41,889 bases of DNA, from NCBI GenBank assembly GCA_003151935.1, contig PLYZ01000010.1, forward strand, positions 26,158 to 68,046, written 5' to 3'. Source of the DNA: Candidatus Dormiibacterota bacterium. GTDB taxonomy: Bacteria > Chloroflexota > Dormibacteria > Dormibacterales > Dormibacteraceae. How positions within the stretch are numbered: position 1 is the first letter of the stretch; the number at the start of each line of letters is the position of its first letter. Position numbers and translations under genes: made by a program. A model generated the notes under the pieces. That model worked only from the letters and a program-made list of their open reading frames with translations, ran no database searches and was not told the origin of the DNA. This document shows positions 1 to 8,496 of this stretch, piece after piece.

Positions 1-2160
1 ATGAAGGGCTACGACTCGTTCGCCGGCTCGATCAAGTCGGGCGGGACGACTCGCCGCGCGGCCAAGATGGTCCTCCTCAACGCCGACCACCCGGACATCC
101 TCGAATTCATCCGCTGCAAGGCGGAGGAGGAGAAGAAGGCCTGGGCCCTGATCGATGCCGGCTACAACGTCGGGTTCAACGTGGCGGGCGGAGCGTACGA
201 CTCGGTCCAGTTCCAGAACGCCAACAACTCGGTCCGCGTGAGCGACGCCTTCATGCAAGCGGTCGACAACGACAAGAAGTGGGAGACGAAGGCGGTCGTC
301 GACGGCCGCGTGATCGACACCTACAAGGCTCGTGATCTGTGGCATGAGATCGCCGACGCGACCTGGATCTGCGGCGACCCGGGCCTGCAGTTCGACACCA
401 CAATCCAGGACTGGAACGTAGTGCCCAACACGGGCCGCATCAACGCCACCAACCCATGCTCGGAATTCGTCTTCCTCGATGACACCGCCTGCAACCTGCT
501 TTCGCTCAACCTGATGAAGTTCCAGACCGAGGACGGTAAGTTCGACGTCGAGCGCTACCGGCACGCCATCGACATCTGCTTCACGGGTCAGGAGATCATC
601 GTCTCCAACGCCTCCTACCCCACCCCGGCGATAGCCAAGAACTCGGAGGCGCTTCGCCCACTGGGTCTTGGCTACGCCAACCTTGGGGCGCTTTTGATGT
701 CGATGGGACTCGCCTACGACTCCGAAGAGGGCGGCCGCTTCGCCGGCGCGCTCACCGCGATCATGACCGGCCGCGCGTTTGCCCAGTCGGCGCGCATGGC
801 CCAGGTCAAGGGCCCGTTCAGCGAGTTCGCTAAGAACCGCCAACCGATGCTGCGCGTGATGGAGAAGCACCGCCAGGCGGCGCACCAACTCTCCACATCA
901 CCGGAATCGGCCGAGGTCGTGGATGCCGCTCGCGAGACATGGGACGAGGCGGTCAAGCTCGGCCGCGCCCACGGATATCGGAATGCCCAGGCCACAGTGC
1001 TGGCCCCGACCGGCACCATCGGCCTGATGATGGACTGCGACACGACCGGCATCGAGCCCGACCTTGCGCTGGTCAAATACAAGAAGCTGGTCGGCGGCGG
1101 CCTGCTGAAGATCGTGAACACCACCGTCCCGGCCGCGCTGCGCAAGCTTGGCTATGACGAGCTGAAGGTGAAGGAGATCGTCGAGTACATCGACGAGAAC
1201 GACACCATCGAAGGCGCTCCCCACCTGATGGATGAGCATCTGAAGGTGTTCGACTGCGCGTTCAAGCCGGTCAATGGCGCTCGATCGATCGCTCCGATGG
1301 GGCACGTGCGGATGATGGCCGCGGTCCAGCCGTTCATCTCAGGCTCGATGTCCAAGACCGTGAACCTCCCGACCGAGGCAACCGTCGAAGACATCCAGCA
1401 GACCTACATGGAGTCCTGGAGGCTCGGGCTCAAGTGCATCGCGATCTACCGCGACGGTTGCAAGCGCTCGCAGCCACTGTCGACATCGCTCGACAAGGAG
1501 AAGAAGGCGACCGCCCCTGGCGAGGTCGAGTACCGAGCGCTCCGGCGCAAGCTGCCCGACGAGCGCAAGGCTATCACCCACAAGTTCGACATCCAGGGCC
1601 ACGAGGGCTACCTCACGGTCGGACTGTTCGACGACGGCACGCCCGGCGAGCTGTTCGTGACCATGGCCAAGGAGGGCTCGACGATCTCGGGCCTCATGGA
1701 CGCATTCGCAACGCAGACCTCGTACGCGCTGCAGTTCGGCGTGCCTTTGAAGTTCATGGTCGACAAGTTCAGCCACATGCGATTCGAGCCCTCGGGGTTC
1801 ACCAAGAACAAAGAGATCCCGATCGCGAAGTCGATCGTGGACTACATCTTCCGCTGGATGGCAAGCCACTTCCTCCCGGTCGAGGATCAGGACGAAGCGG
1901 GCGTCGTCAGGCGCGAACCAGCGCCGGCCGAGCCGTCATCCGCACCCACTCGCGTTGCCGACAATGCCAGGCCGGCTGCCTCCCAGACGGAGCTGAAGGT
2001 GATCGCCCACCCCACGACCAACGGCAACGGCGGAAGCGTCCAGAAGATCGCCTTCATCAACACCGACGCCCCGGCGTGTCCTGACTGCGGCGCGATCACC
2101 GTGCGCTCAGGCTCGTGCTACAAGTGCCTGAACTGCGGAGCAACGACGGGCTGCAGCTAA
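1..2160 (+). CDS. nrdJ: Adenosylcobalamin-dependent (class II) ribonucleotide reductase, 5'-truncated
   Basis: This enzyme reduces ribonucleotides to deoxyribonucleotides using a B12-generated thiyl radical, so it needs no oxygen. The frame is open from base 1 and the window starts inside the gene; the ATG at base 1 is internal, because class II enzymes of this type are usually longer than the 719 residues here and the N-terminal part is missing. The active-site motif NPCSE (Asn151, Cys153, Glu155 in this fragment) carries the radical cysteine and its partners. After the barrel comes a basic, proline-rich linker (about 630-690), then a cysteine-rich tail starting with CPDC at 693 and continuing with CYKCLNC, typical of the C-terminal thiol/zinc-ribbon region that re-reduces the active site. 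A strong terminator follows directly. The family assignment is secure; the upstream end, including any cobalamin riboswitch, is outside the window. Confidence 0.95.
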   Translation: MKGYDSFAGSIKSGGTTRRAAKMVLLNADHPDILEFIRCKAEEEKKAWALIDAGYNVGFNVAGGAYDSVQFQNANNSVRVSDAFMQAVDNDKKWETKAVVDGRVIDTYKARDLWHEIADATWICGDPGLQFDTTIQDWNVVPNTGRINATNPCSEFVFLDDTACNLLSLNLMKFQTEDGKFDVERYRHAIDICFTGQEIIVSNASYPTPAIAKNSEALRPLGLGYANLGALLMSMGLAYDSEEGGRFAGALTAIMTGRAFAQSARMAQVKGPFSEFAKNRQPMLRVMEKHRQAAHQLSTSPESAEVVDAARETWDEAVKLGRAHGYRNAQATVLAPTGTIGLMMDCDTTGIEPDLALVKYKKLVGGGLLKIVNTTVPAALRKLGYDELKVKEIVEYIDENDTIEGAPHLMDEHLKVFDCAFKPVNGARSIAPMGHVRMMAAVQPFISGSMSKTVNLPTEATVEDIQQTYMESWRLGLKCIAIYRDGCKRSQPLSTSLDKEKKATAPGEVEYRALRRKLPDERKAITHKFDIQGHEGYLTVGLFDDGTPGELFVTMAKEGSTISGLMDAFATQTSYALQFGVPLKFMVDKFSHMRFEPSGFTKNKEIPIAKSIVDYIFRWMASHFLPVEDQDEAGVVRREPAPAEPSSAPTRVADNARPAASQTELKVIAHPTTNGNGGSVQKIAFINTDAPACPDCGAITVRSGSCYKCLNCGATTGCS

Positions 2161-2178
2161 GTTAGCTTCCAATCATTA

Positions 2179-2208
2179 GGCCGGCCATCGGGCCGGCCTT
2201 TTCTTTTT
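2179..2208 (+). terminator. Rho-independent terminator of nrdJ
   Basis: The 8-bp arms GGCCGGCC (2179-2186) and GGCCGGCC (2191-2198) enclose the loop ATCG and are followed by TTTTCTTTTT. It lies 19 bases after the nrdJ stop codon. Read on the other strand the hairpin lacks a good T-run, so it mainly serves nrdJ. Confidence 0.9.
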
Positions 2209-2212
2209 CCGG

Positions 2213-2587
2213 CTAGCGCTCGAGCGTGACCTCGATCAGCGGGCTCTGCTTGACCATCGTCTCGAGGTCCTTGCGGCCCCATATGCGAGCGATGTGAGGA
2301 AGGATCTCCCGCCGCTCGCGCTCCTCGTCGATCACACGAGCTGTCGCCGGGAGGTCGGCGCGAACCTTGCCCTTGAGATGGAACGTGAAGTGGGGATCCA
2401 CGTCGAGATTGGAAAGCCAGCTCCGGCGCTTGGGGAACGGCGCGCCGCTGATGTAGATCCGCCCGTCCAGGTTGTGGAAGACAATTTCCAGCCTTCGGGG
2501 TTCGCCGGAATGACGTCCAGTCGTGGTGATGTCGATGGTCTGGCTGCCTTGAAGTGCCGCGTCGATCTCTTGTTTGGTCGGTGACAT
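2213..2587 (-). CDS. Deazaflavin (F420)-dependent nitroreductase-like protein, DUF385/Ddn type
   Basis: A 124-residue protein whose segment TTTGRHSGEPRR followed by a split-barrel strand pattern (hydrophobic strand, GRIYISG, then LSNLDVDPHF) matches the DUF385 / Ddn family related to pyridoxamine-phosphate-oxidase-fold flavoproteins. Members bind F420 (or occasionally flavin) and reduce quinones, nitro compounds or unsaturated esters; the substrate here cannot be predicted. The length is normal for the family's small members. It converges on nrdJ and ends 5 bases beyond that gene's terminator. An LLM oxidoreductase and an NpdG-like dehydrogenase elsewhere in the window fit F420 use by this organism. 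The fold is fairly sure; the cofactor choice is inferred. Confidence 0.75.
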   Translation of the reverse strand: MSPTKQEIDAALQGSQTIDITTTGRHSGEPRRLEIVFHNLDGRIYISGAPFPKRRSWLSNLDVDPHFTFHLKGKVRADLPATARVIDEERERREILPHIARIWGRKDLETMVKQSPLIEVTLER

Positions 2588-2619
2588 GTCTGAACGGCTC
2601 TAACCGTCGGCGGGACTTT

Positions 2620-3303
2620 CTATTCCGAAGGGTTCGGCACGCCGGCACGAATCTCGAACAGCGAGCGGCGCTGCCGGCCTTCCTCGTCGAAGTTCTCCGG
2701 CGACAGCCAGGCTTCGAAGGCGGCGCGGATCGGCGGCCACTCGCTGGCCAGCATCGAGAACCAGGCGGTGTCGCGGTTGCGGCCTTTGATCACCATGTGC
2801 TGCCGGAACACGCCCTCGAAGACGAATCCAAACCTTTCCGCGGCCCGCCGAGACGGAAGGTTGAGCGAGTCGCATTTCCACTCGAGGCGGCGGTAGCCCA
2901 GATCGTCGAACGTATGCCGCGCCAGTAGGTAGATCGCCTCGGTCGCCTGGCGCGTGCGCTGGAGCACGGGAGCGAACCAGATGTGGCCGATCTCGATCAC
3001 GCCGTGCTCCGGGGCGATGCGCATGAAGCTGGCCATCCCCTGTGCATGACTGGAGGCGCGATCGACTACCGCGTAGAAAAGCGGGTCATCTGAGGCCGCG
3101 CGCTCTTTCAGCCACTCCGTGAAGGCCCGCCGGCTCTCGAAGGGGCCATAAGCCAGGTAGTCCCATAGGGCAGGCGCGCCCTCAGAGGCCAAGAAGAGGT
3201 CGTTGGCGTGCCGGGCGGGATCGACCGGTTCCAGCAATACGGCGTCTCCTTCCAGCGGGACCCGTTGAGGCAGACGAGCGCGCTTCCAGTCCAGTCCAGG
3301 CAT
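2620..3303 (-). CDS. GNAT family N-acetyltransferase (RimJ/RimL-like)
   Basis: A GCN5-related acetyltransferase that would transfer acetyl from acetyl-CoA to an amine or a protein N-terminus. It opens with the family's VLLEPVDPARH strand, has the IGHIWFAP core strand, and then a helix and LEWKCDSLNLPSRRAAERFGF, the usual acetyl-CoA-binding end of RimJ/RimL-type enzymes. I chose the ATG at 3303. A GTG at 3336 would add 11 poorly conserved-looking residues, and neither start has a strong Shine-Dalgarno, so the start is uncertain. It is divergent from the dehydrogenase gene at 3399. The substrate is unknown. Confidence 0.85.
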   Translation of the reverse strand: MPGLDWKRARLPQRVPLEGDAVLLEPVDPARHANDLFLASEGAPALWDYLAYGPFESRRAFTEWLKERAASDDPLFYAVVDRASSHAQGMASFMRIAPEHGVIEIGHIWFAPVLQRTRQATEAIYLLARHTFDDLGYRRLEWKCDSLNLPSRRAAERFGFVFEGVFRQHMVIKGRNRDTAWFSMLASEWPPIRAAFEAWLSPENFDEEGRQRRSLFEIRAGVPNPSE

Positions 3304-3398
3304 CGGTTGTGAAGTATTGTCCGGCGCGTGGAGCACACGCCCAAACTTGGAGCGAATAAACCGAGCGCGACGTAACGTTCACTCAGGGAGGTGAATTC

Positions 3399-4031
3399 AT
3401 GAAAATTGCGATCATCGGCTCGGGGAACGTCGGCAAGGCGCTCGCGAAATCGAGCGTGAAGGCCGGTCACAAAGTCACCATGACGGCCACGAGCACGGAG
3501 AAGGCCGCCGAAGCTGCCAAGGCGACCGGCGCGCATGCCGCCAACTCCAACCAGGAGGCGGTCGAGGACGCCGACCTCGTGATCGTTGCCGTGCCATACG
3601 ACAAGCTCGGCGAAGTGTTCCGCGGTCTGGGGACCGCGGTCGACGGCAAGATCGTCGTGGATGCCACCAACCACGTCAACATTCAGAATCCTGGCGAGGT
3701 GCTCGGCAGCCTCTCCAACGCAGAAGAAATCCAGAACCGTCACCCCAAAGTGCGCGTGGTAAAAGCCTTCAACTACGCCTTTGCGGCGCGGATGGCCGAA
3801 CCGGTAGTCAGCGGCACTCGCCTCGACGGCTTCGTGGTAGGCGACGACCAGGCGGCCAAGGACAAGGTGCTCGAGCTCGTCGAGTCGATCGGCTTCCGTC
3901 CCATCGACGCGGGTCCGCTGGTCATGGCCCGCGCGCTGGAGAGCATGGGCCTCTTGATCATCATGCTTCAGATCAAGCACAGCTGGCCGTGGCAGAACGG
4001 CTGGAAGCTCGTCGGACCGCCCGACGAATGA
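3399..4031 (+). CDS. NADPH-dependent F420 reductase-like dehydrogenase
   Basis: A 210-residue Rossmann protein beginning KIAIIGSGNVGKALAKS, a clear dinucleotide-binding glycine motif. It continues with the pattern of the F420:NADP oxidoreductase (NpdG) / YrrB-like family: DLVIVAVPY, then VVDATNHVN, then VRVVKAFNYAFA and a predicted substrate cap ending in IDAGPLVMARALE. Such enzymes exchange hydride between NADP(H) and F420 or an organic substrate. The start is well fixed by the strong Shine-Dalgarno AGGGAGG seven bases before the ATG. Its stop is followed after one base by the VOC gene, so the two are probably cotranscribed. Whether it truly uses F420 cannot be read from sequence. Confidence 0.85.
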   Translation: MKIAIIGSGNVGKALAKSSVKAGHKVTMTATSTEKAAEAAKATGAHAANSNQEAVEDADLVIVAVPYDKLGEVFRGLGTAVDGKIVVDATNHVNIQNPGEVLGSLSNAEEIQNRHPKVRVVKAFNYAFAARMAEPVVSGTRLDGFVVGDDQAAKDKVLELVESIGFRPIDAGPLVMARALESMGLLIIMLQIKHSWPWQNGWKLVGPPDE

Positions 4032-4032
4032 G

Positions 4033-4617
4033 ATGACCACCGAACACTGGGGCAAGGCCGTTCCGGGAGTCGTGCCCAGGGAGCGAAGCCCACGATCCAT
4101 CGACGCCGGCGTGGATATCGGCCACGTCCACCTCAAGACCGCCGACATCGACCGTATTCACGACTTCTACGTCGACATCCTTGGGTTCGACGTCGTGTTC
4201 CGGCGCCCCGACGCGCTGTTTCTATCGGCCGGCGGTTATCACCACCATCTCGGGTTCAACACCTGGGAGTCGAAAGGCGGCACTCCGCCTCCGCCCGGCA
4301 CCACGGGCCTGTACCACGTCGCCATCCGGTACCCGACCCGTGCCGCGCTGGGCGATGCGCTGCGCCGGCTGGTGGCGGCGGACTGGCCCCTCGATGGTGT
4401 CAACGACCACGGCACGCATGAGGCTCTCTACCTACGCGATCCGGACGAGAACGGCCTCGAGCTGGCCTGGGACCGTCCCGAAGACCAGTGGCCGCGCGAC
4501 GCGGAGGGCCACCTGACCTTCAGCGGCCGCCAGCTGGACCTGGAAGGACTGGTCAAGGAACGGGCCGAGCCGGATCAGGTCAACACCCGGCGAGCCCCCC
4601 AAAACTCCGAAGCGTAG
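4033..4617 (+). CDS. VOC-superfamily protein (extradiol dioxygenase / glyoxalase fold)
   Basis: A 194-residue protein with the vicinal-oxygen-chelate pattern: IGHVHLKTADIDR with a metal-ligand histidine, a conserved ILGFDVV strand, YHHHLGFNTW, then a second module with LYHVAIRYP and NGLELAWDRP giving the second histidine and the glutamate. This His/His/Glu set matches catechol-2,3-dioxygenase-type (CatE-like) members of family PF00903. The reaction is not determined; options are ring cleavage or another metal-assisted step. The ATG lies one base after the preceding stop, which suggests translational coupling. The 3' end overlaps the convergent NlpC/P60 gene by 43 bp, so one of the two tails may be dispensable. 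Confidence 0.85.
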   Translation: MTTEHWGKAVPGVVPRERSPRSIDAGVDIGHVHLKTADIDRIHDFYVDILGFDVVFRRPDALFLSAGGYHHHLGFNTWESKGGTPPPPGTTGLYHVAIRYPTRAALGDALRRLVAADWPLDGVNDHGTHEALYLRDPDENGLELAWDRPEDQWPRDAEGHLTFSGRQLDLEGLVKERAEPDQVNTRRAPQNSEA

Positions 4618-5633
4618 GGCTGAGCGGCAATCGAGACCTCCTGCACGCCCTTGCCCAAGTCCGGCGAGTCGAGCAGCATCCCCGAGCCAAGGTAGATCGC
4701 AACGTGGTGCACCGCCCCGCCTCTGGCAAGAAAGATCAGGTCGCCCGGCTGGAGCGATTGGCGGCTGACGGCGGTGCCGACCAACGCCTGGTCCTGGGCA
4801 TCCCGAGGTAGGAGCACGCCGTGGACCCTGAAGACGTTGTACACCAAGCCCGAGCAGTCGAATCCAAATCCTGATGTCCCCGCCCACAAGTACCGGATGC
4901 CGAGGAACTGCCGGAGGCTGTCGATGACGGCGGCACCCGTCGGACGACCTGCCGCGGCGGTTGAGGATGTGATCGCGACCGCGGTCAGCGGCGCATCCAG
5001 GACCTCGCTACCGGGCAGGCCGAGCAGTGCGATCGAACCCTGAATACCCATCATCGGAAGCCGCGTCCCGAAGCTCACCTCAGTCACGGGCACGCCGCTG
5101 CGAAACAGCCACGCGGTCGGCCTGATCACGGTGGCCATAGACTCGGCAGCTGGGGGTGCGACCGGGCTCAGCTGAACGGTCGGCACCCAACCCGGGTATC
5201 CGCGGGAGTCGAGCGTCGTTGCCTGGTCGGGCACGACCACGCTGGCCCATGCGCCGCTCAGGGCGAGCACCTCGACCTGGTCACCGAGCAGCATCTGAGT
5301 GTCGGCCCGGCCGATCAGGCCGGACTGGTCGGATGCGCTCAAGGCCGCCAGCCATTCACGCACGCGGACCGGGTTGGTCAAAGCCGGCGCGTCGACCGGG
5401 CGGGGCGAGCTCGGACTGCGCCACACGGTCGCCATCGCCACGGCGACGTAGGCTGGCGCGCCCCCTCGAACTTCCGGCGGGGTCCGCCTCGGCGTGGAGG
5501 TCACCGCGGTCGGACTCGGCGCAGCCGACGCGCTGCTAACCGGGGTAGGAGACCCTGAGGCGACCGGCGCCGCTTGCCCGCATGCCGCAAGGAGCAGGAG
5601 AAGCGCGCAGGCGACCGCAGGCATGCGTCTCAC
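4575..5633 (-). CDS. Secreted NlpC/P60 (C40) cell-wall endopeptidase, probable lipoprotein
   Basis: A 352-residue exported peptidoglycan hydrolase. The N-terminus is a lipoprotein signal (LLLLLAACG lipobox) followed by a Ser/Thr/Pro-rich spacer. The middle (about 60-230) resembles two SH3b-like wall-binding modules, e.g. GYPGWVPTVQL. The C-terminal NlpC/P60 domain begins IRYLWAGTSGFGFDCSGLVYN with the catalytic Cys; HHVAIYLG gives the catalytic His. Such enzymes cleave D-Glu to diamino-acid bonds in stem peptides. The listed start is GTG; an ATG at 5624, three codons in, is equally possible. It lies 50 bp downstream of the MFS gene on the same strand and may be read through from it, but its function does not obviously belong to that cluster. 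Confidence 0.88.
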   Translation of the reverse strand: MRRMPAVACALLLLLAACGQAAPVASGSPTPVSSASAAPSPTAVTSTPRRTPPEVRGGAPAYVAVAMATVWRSPSSPRPVDAPALTNPVRVREWLAALSASDQSGLIGRADTQMLLGDQVEVLALSGAWASVVVPDQATTLDSRGYPGWVPTVQLSPVAPPAAESMATVIRPTAWLFRSGVPVTEVSFGTRLPMMGIQGSIALLGLPGSEVLDAPLTAVAITSSTAAAGRPTGAAVIDSLRQFLGIRYLWAGTSGFGFDCSGLVYNVFRVHGVLLPRDAQDQALVGTAVSRQSLQPGDLIFLARGGAVHHVAIYLGSGMLLDSPDLGKGVQEVSIAAQPYASEFWGARRVLT

Positions 5634-5683
5634 GTCTCGAACCTAAACGGGAAAGCCCAAAACGAACCGGGCTGGAAGGCCGG

Positions 5684-6895
5684 CTACCGGGAGGCCGCAA
5701 GACCCCCAGTACCGACAGACTCGGTATGGCGCGGGAGCCTGAGCGCGACCGGCACTCCAGCCACGGCGACAACGGCCAGGGCTCCAAGCGCGAGGTAGGC
5801 GTTGCCGATCAGAGCCTGGACGGCCAGCACGAGCAGCAGCCCTCCAAGGTTGCCCGCCATCATCAGGAAGCCCACCGCGGCGCCCTGGCGCTCGGGGCCG
5901 GCGTGGACGTCAGACCAATCGAGCACCACCGGAAGGCTCGCCAGCAGCAGAAAGCCCTGCGCGAAGAGCCACGCTCCCAGCCAGAGCAGGTTGTGGCTGA
6001 AACCGATGGCGACGAATGAGACGGCAGAGACGACGAGGGCGGCCAGCAGCATTTCGCGGCGGCGATTCCGCGCCGAGATCGGCGTCGGCAGCACGGCGGC
6101 GCCGATGATCCCCGCGAACGTCATCACGGCAATGAGATTGCCGGCGGCCCCGCCTTCGCCGAAATGCGCGAGGATGGGCTGCAGCCAGGTCGCGACCGCG
6201 TTGTAGGTGCCCATGCCGATGAAGACGAGCGCGGCGAGGACCCACATGAACCGATCGCCCGCGAGCCAGCGCAGGCTGACGGAGACCGAAGGGTCGTCCC
6301 GGAATGCCGTCGGGGCCCGAAGCGCGATGAGCACCAGGACGGCTGCGAGCACTGCCGCAGCGGCCTGAACACCGAGGAGCAGAGGCAGGCCGCCTGCGTC
6401 GAACAGCGGGCCGGCCATGAGTACCGCGGCGAGAATGCCCACGAACAGAGCCGCGGTTCCGACCGAGATGGCGGTGGCTCGCTCGCCGGGAGCGAAGTAA
6501 CGTGCCGCGACCTTGGTGATGCTGTTCAGCACCAGCGGCTGCCCCGTGGCGATCACGATCTGGCCTACCAGCTGCCAGCCGAACGAGGCCGGCGACACGA
6601 CGCGGATCAAAGCGCCCACACCTGTCAGCAGCGCGCCGGCGCCAAGCGCCTGCCCGAACCGCAGGTCGAGCCAGCGACCCGTAGGCAGCGCCAGCACGAT
6701 GTAGACGAACGGGAAGATGGCCGCGAGATCGCCGACCGTGCCGAGATCGACCTTCATCACGGTAGCGCTGCGGGTGTCGACGGCGGCGAACGTCAGCCAA
6801 AGCAGCTGGGTGCAGGCGGCAAGCAGCGCGTAGGCGGCCAGCACGGCCCAGCGCGTTGCCGACGTTCGAGTCGCAACCTGACCGGTAGCGGTCAT
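5684..6895 (-). CDS. MFS transporter, 12 predicted membrane segments
   Basis: A 403-residue integral membrane protein with two six-helix halves separated by a short hydrophilic loop near residue 200. The stretch PTGRWLDLRFGQ between helices 2 and 3 is the major facilitator loop motif (G-x-x-x-D-R-x-G-R type, degenerate). The general pattern resembles the FLVCR-like / nitrate-porter-like MFS branches, but no substrate signature is visible. The start ATG overlaps the stop of the FGGY kinase by four bases (ATGA), strong evidence of coupled expression. From context I infer it imports the compound that the kinase phosphorylates. Confidence 0.85.
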   Translation of the reverse strand: MTATGQVATRTSATRWAVLAAYALLAACTQLLWLTFAAVDTRSATVMKVDLGTVGDLAAIFPFVYIVLALPTGRWLDLRFGQALGAGALLTGVGALIRVVSPASFGWQLVGQIVIATGQPLVLNSITKVAARYFAPGERATAISVGTAALFVGILAAVLMAGPLFDAGGLPLLLGVQAAAAVLAAVLVLIALRAPTAFRDDPSVSVSLRWLAGDRFMWVLAALVFIGMGTYNAVATWLQPILAHFGEGGAAGNLIAVMTFAGIIGAAVLPTPISARNRRREMLLAALVVSAVSFVAIGFSHNLLWLGAWLFAQGFLLLASLPVVLDWSDVHAGPERQGAAVGFLMMAGNLGGLLLVLAVQALIGNAYLALGALAVVAVAGVPVALRLPRHTESVGTGGLAASR

Positions 6896-8439
6896 CCGGG
6901 GCTCCCGCGATTGAGGCGCGCGTAGCTGGCGTGCAGGCGGCTGTAGAACTGCTTGAACTCGGCATACATGGGTTCGTAGATCGCGCGAGCCGCCGGCTGC
7001 GGCTCGAAGGTGTCAGTCACTCGGACGAGCTCGCGAACGTCATCCAGCGTAAGGCGCCCGAACGAGATCGCGGCAAAAAGCGCCGCGCCACGCAGGTTGG
7101 CGTACATGGGTTCAGCCACCCGCTCGAGGCGGTGTCCAAGCACGTCAGCGTGGACCTGGCACCAGAGATCCGATTGCGCGCCACCACCGAGAATCCTCAG
7201 GCTTGCGAACGGCCGGCGCACGAAGCCTTCGACCGCGTCCTGCAGCCAGCGCGCGTTGAATGCGACGCCTTCCAGGACCGCACGGCTCAGATGCTCGCGC
7301 CCGGTCGTGAGCGAAACATTGAGAAAGGCCCCGCGCAGCGTGCGGTCCTCAACCGGGCTCCGCTCTCCCTTGAGCCACGGAGTGAACATGACGCCGCCTG
7401 ACCCGGCCGGCACTCTGGCGGCATCAGCGACCACCTCCTCATACGAGTCGGACCCCATGACCGAGTCCTTGAACCACTTCAGGCACAGCCCCGCCGTTTC
7501 GTGGTTGTTGGCTACCAGATACGCACCGGGGCGCAGGCCGGGCACGGTCGCCATCTGGTGGATCACGTCGGTGCGCTTGAACGGCACCTCGCAAGCGATC
7601 CACGAAGTCGTGCTGATGGTGATGTGCCCGTCATACGGGGCCACCGCGCCCGAGCCGATGAACGCGGTGTGGAGGTCCGGCACGCCGCATACGACCGGTA
7701 CCGAGGGGATTCCGAGCTCCTCGCCCACTTCCCGCGTTACGGCCCCGAGCACACTGCCCGTGGGAAGCAGCTCGGGCAAACGGGCCGGATCGCGTCCGGA
7801 ACGCCTGACGAGCTCTGGCACGTACGCGAGCCTGGAACCCGGACGGTTGTCGGTCAGCCACGACAGGATCATCGAAGCAGGCGTCGCCGCCACCCGCCCG
7901 GTGAGCTTCAGGCCGAGGTAGTCCAGAGGCTCGAGCAGGGTGCGCGTCCTCGCATAGACCTCCGGCTCGCAGTTGCGCAGGTAGAGCTCGTGCCCGAGCG
8001 GATCGGCCCCGTTCGGCGATGGTGCGCCCCCGGTGAGCTGGACCCAGCGCAGGATGTTGCCGGGCGAGTAGCCGAACAGCGAAATCTGCCCACCCATCGC
8101 CTTCGCGGAGAAGCGGCCGCCACGGGTATCCGACCAAAGGAGGCAGTCACCCACCGGGCGACCCGCAGCGTCCACGGGCACGGTCGAACCCCACTGGCCG
8201 GTGAGCCCGATCCCTACCAGGTCGCCCGGCCCGACCGCACCGCTCTCGATCACCGACCGCACGCCTTCGCGGATCCGGGTCCACCATTCCGCCGGGTCCT
8301 GCATAGCGCCACCGTCAGGCAGGTAGTTGGTCCGCAGATGACCGATCGCGTGGGCCAGCACCTCGCCCCGCATCGAGACAGCCCCGGTCTTGAGCCCCCC
8401 GGTGCCGAGGTCCATGGCCAGGATCCAGGCCTTACTCAT
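6892..8439 (-). CDS. FGGY-family carbohydrate kinase (xylulokinase-like)
   Basis: An ATP-dependent sugar or polyol kinase of about 515 residues, normal for the family. The N-terminal actin-like fold starts ILAMDLGTGGLKTGAVS with the phosphate-1 loop. It continues with VGIGLTGQWGSTVPVD and WSDTRGG, as in xylulokinases, and the C-terminal domain has GVPDLHTAFIGSGAV and ILGGGAQSDLWCQVHADVLG, the second FGGY signature. I start it at the ATG at 8439, because residues before MSKAWILAMDLG are unlike the family and overlap a hairpin. It lies 57 bp after the PLP lyase gene and overlaps the MFS gene by 4 bp. The exact substrate is unknown; xylulose, another ketose, or an aminopolyol are all possible. 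Confidence 0.88.
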   Translation of the reverse strand: MSKAWILAMDLGTGGLKTGAVSMRGEVLAHAIGHLRTNYLPDGGAMQDPAEWWTRIREGVRSVIESGAVGPGDLVGIGLTGQWGSTVPVDAAGRPVGDCLLWSDTRGGRFSAKAMGGQISLFGYSPGNILRWVQLTGGAPSPNGADPLGHELYLRNCEPEVYARTRTLLEPLDYLGLKLTGRVAATPASMILSWLTDNRPGSRLAYVPELVRRSGRDPARLPELLPTGSVLGAVTREVGEELGIPSVPVVCGVPDLHTAFIGSGAVAPYDGHITISTTSWIACEVPFKRTDVIHQMATVPGLRPGAYLVANNHETAGLCLKWFKDSVMGSDSYEEVVADAARVPAGSGGVMFTPWLKGERSPVEDRTLRGAFLNVSLTTGREHLSRAVLEGVAFNARWLQDAVEGFVRRPFASLRILGGGAQSDLWCQVHADVLGHRLERVAEPMYANLRGAALFAAISFGRLTLDDVRELVRVTDTFEPQPAARAIYEPMYAEFKQFYSRLHASYARLNRGSPG

Positions 8440-8444
8440 TTGGG

Positions 8445-8468
8445 GTCCCCGCGACGAAGTCGCGGGAC
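8445..8468 (-). promoter_or_regulatory. Hairpin directly upstream of the FGGY kinase start
   Basis: In the mRNA, GTCCCGCGAC pairs with GTCGCGGGGAC (one bulged base) around a three-base UUC loop, ending 5 bases before the kinase ATG. It lies in the 57-bp gap after the lyase gene. There is no T-run, so it is not a classical terminator. It would bury the only G-rich stretch that could act as ribosome-binding site, suggesting control of kinase translation or mRNA processing. The structure is seen; the role is inferred. Confidence 0.5.
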
Positions 8469-8496
8469 GGTGCCCCTGCGCGCGCAAGGCCCATGC

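Noticed and set aside
5910-6965. A 351-codon minus-strand frame overlapping the MFS gene
   Set aside because: It is Arg/Ala-rich with no hydrophobic helices, in the wrong frame of the clear 12-helix transporter.
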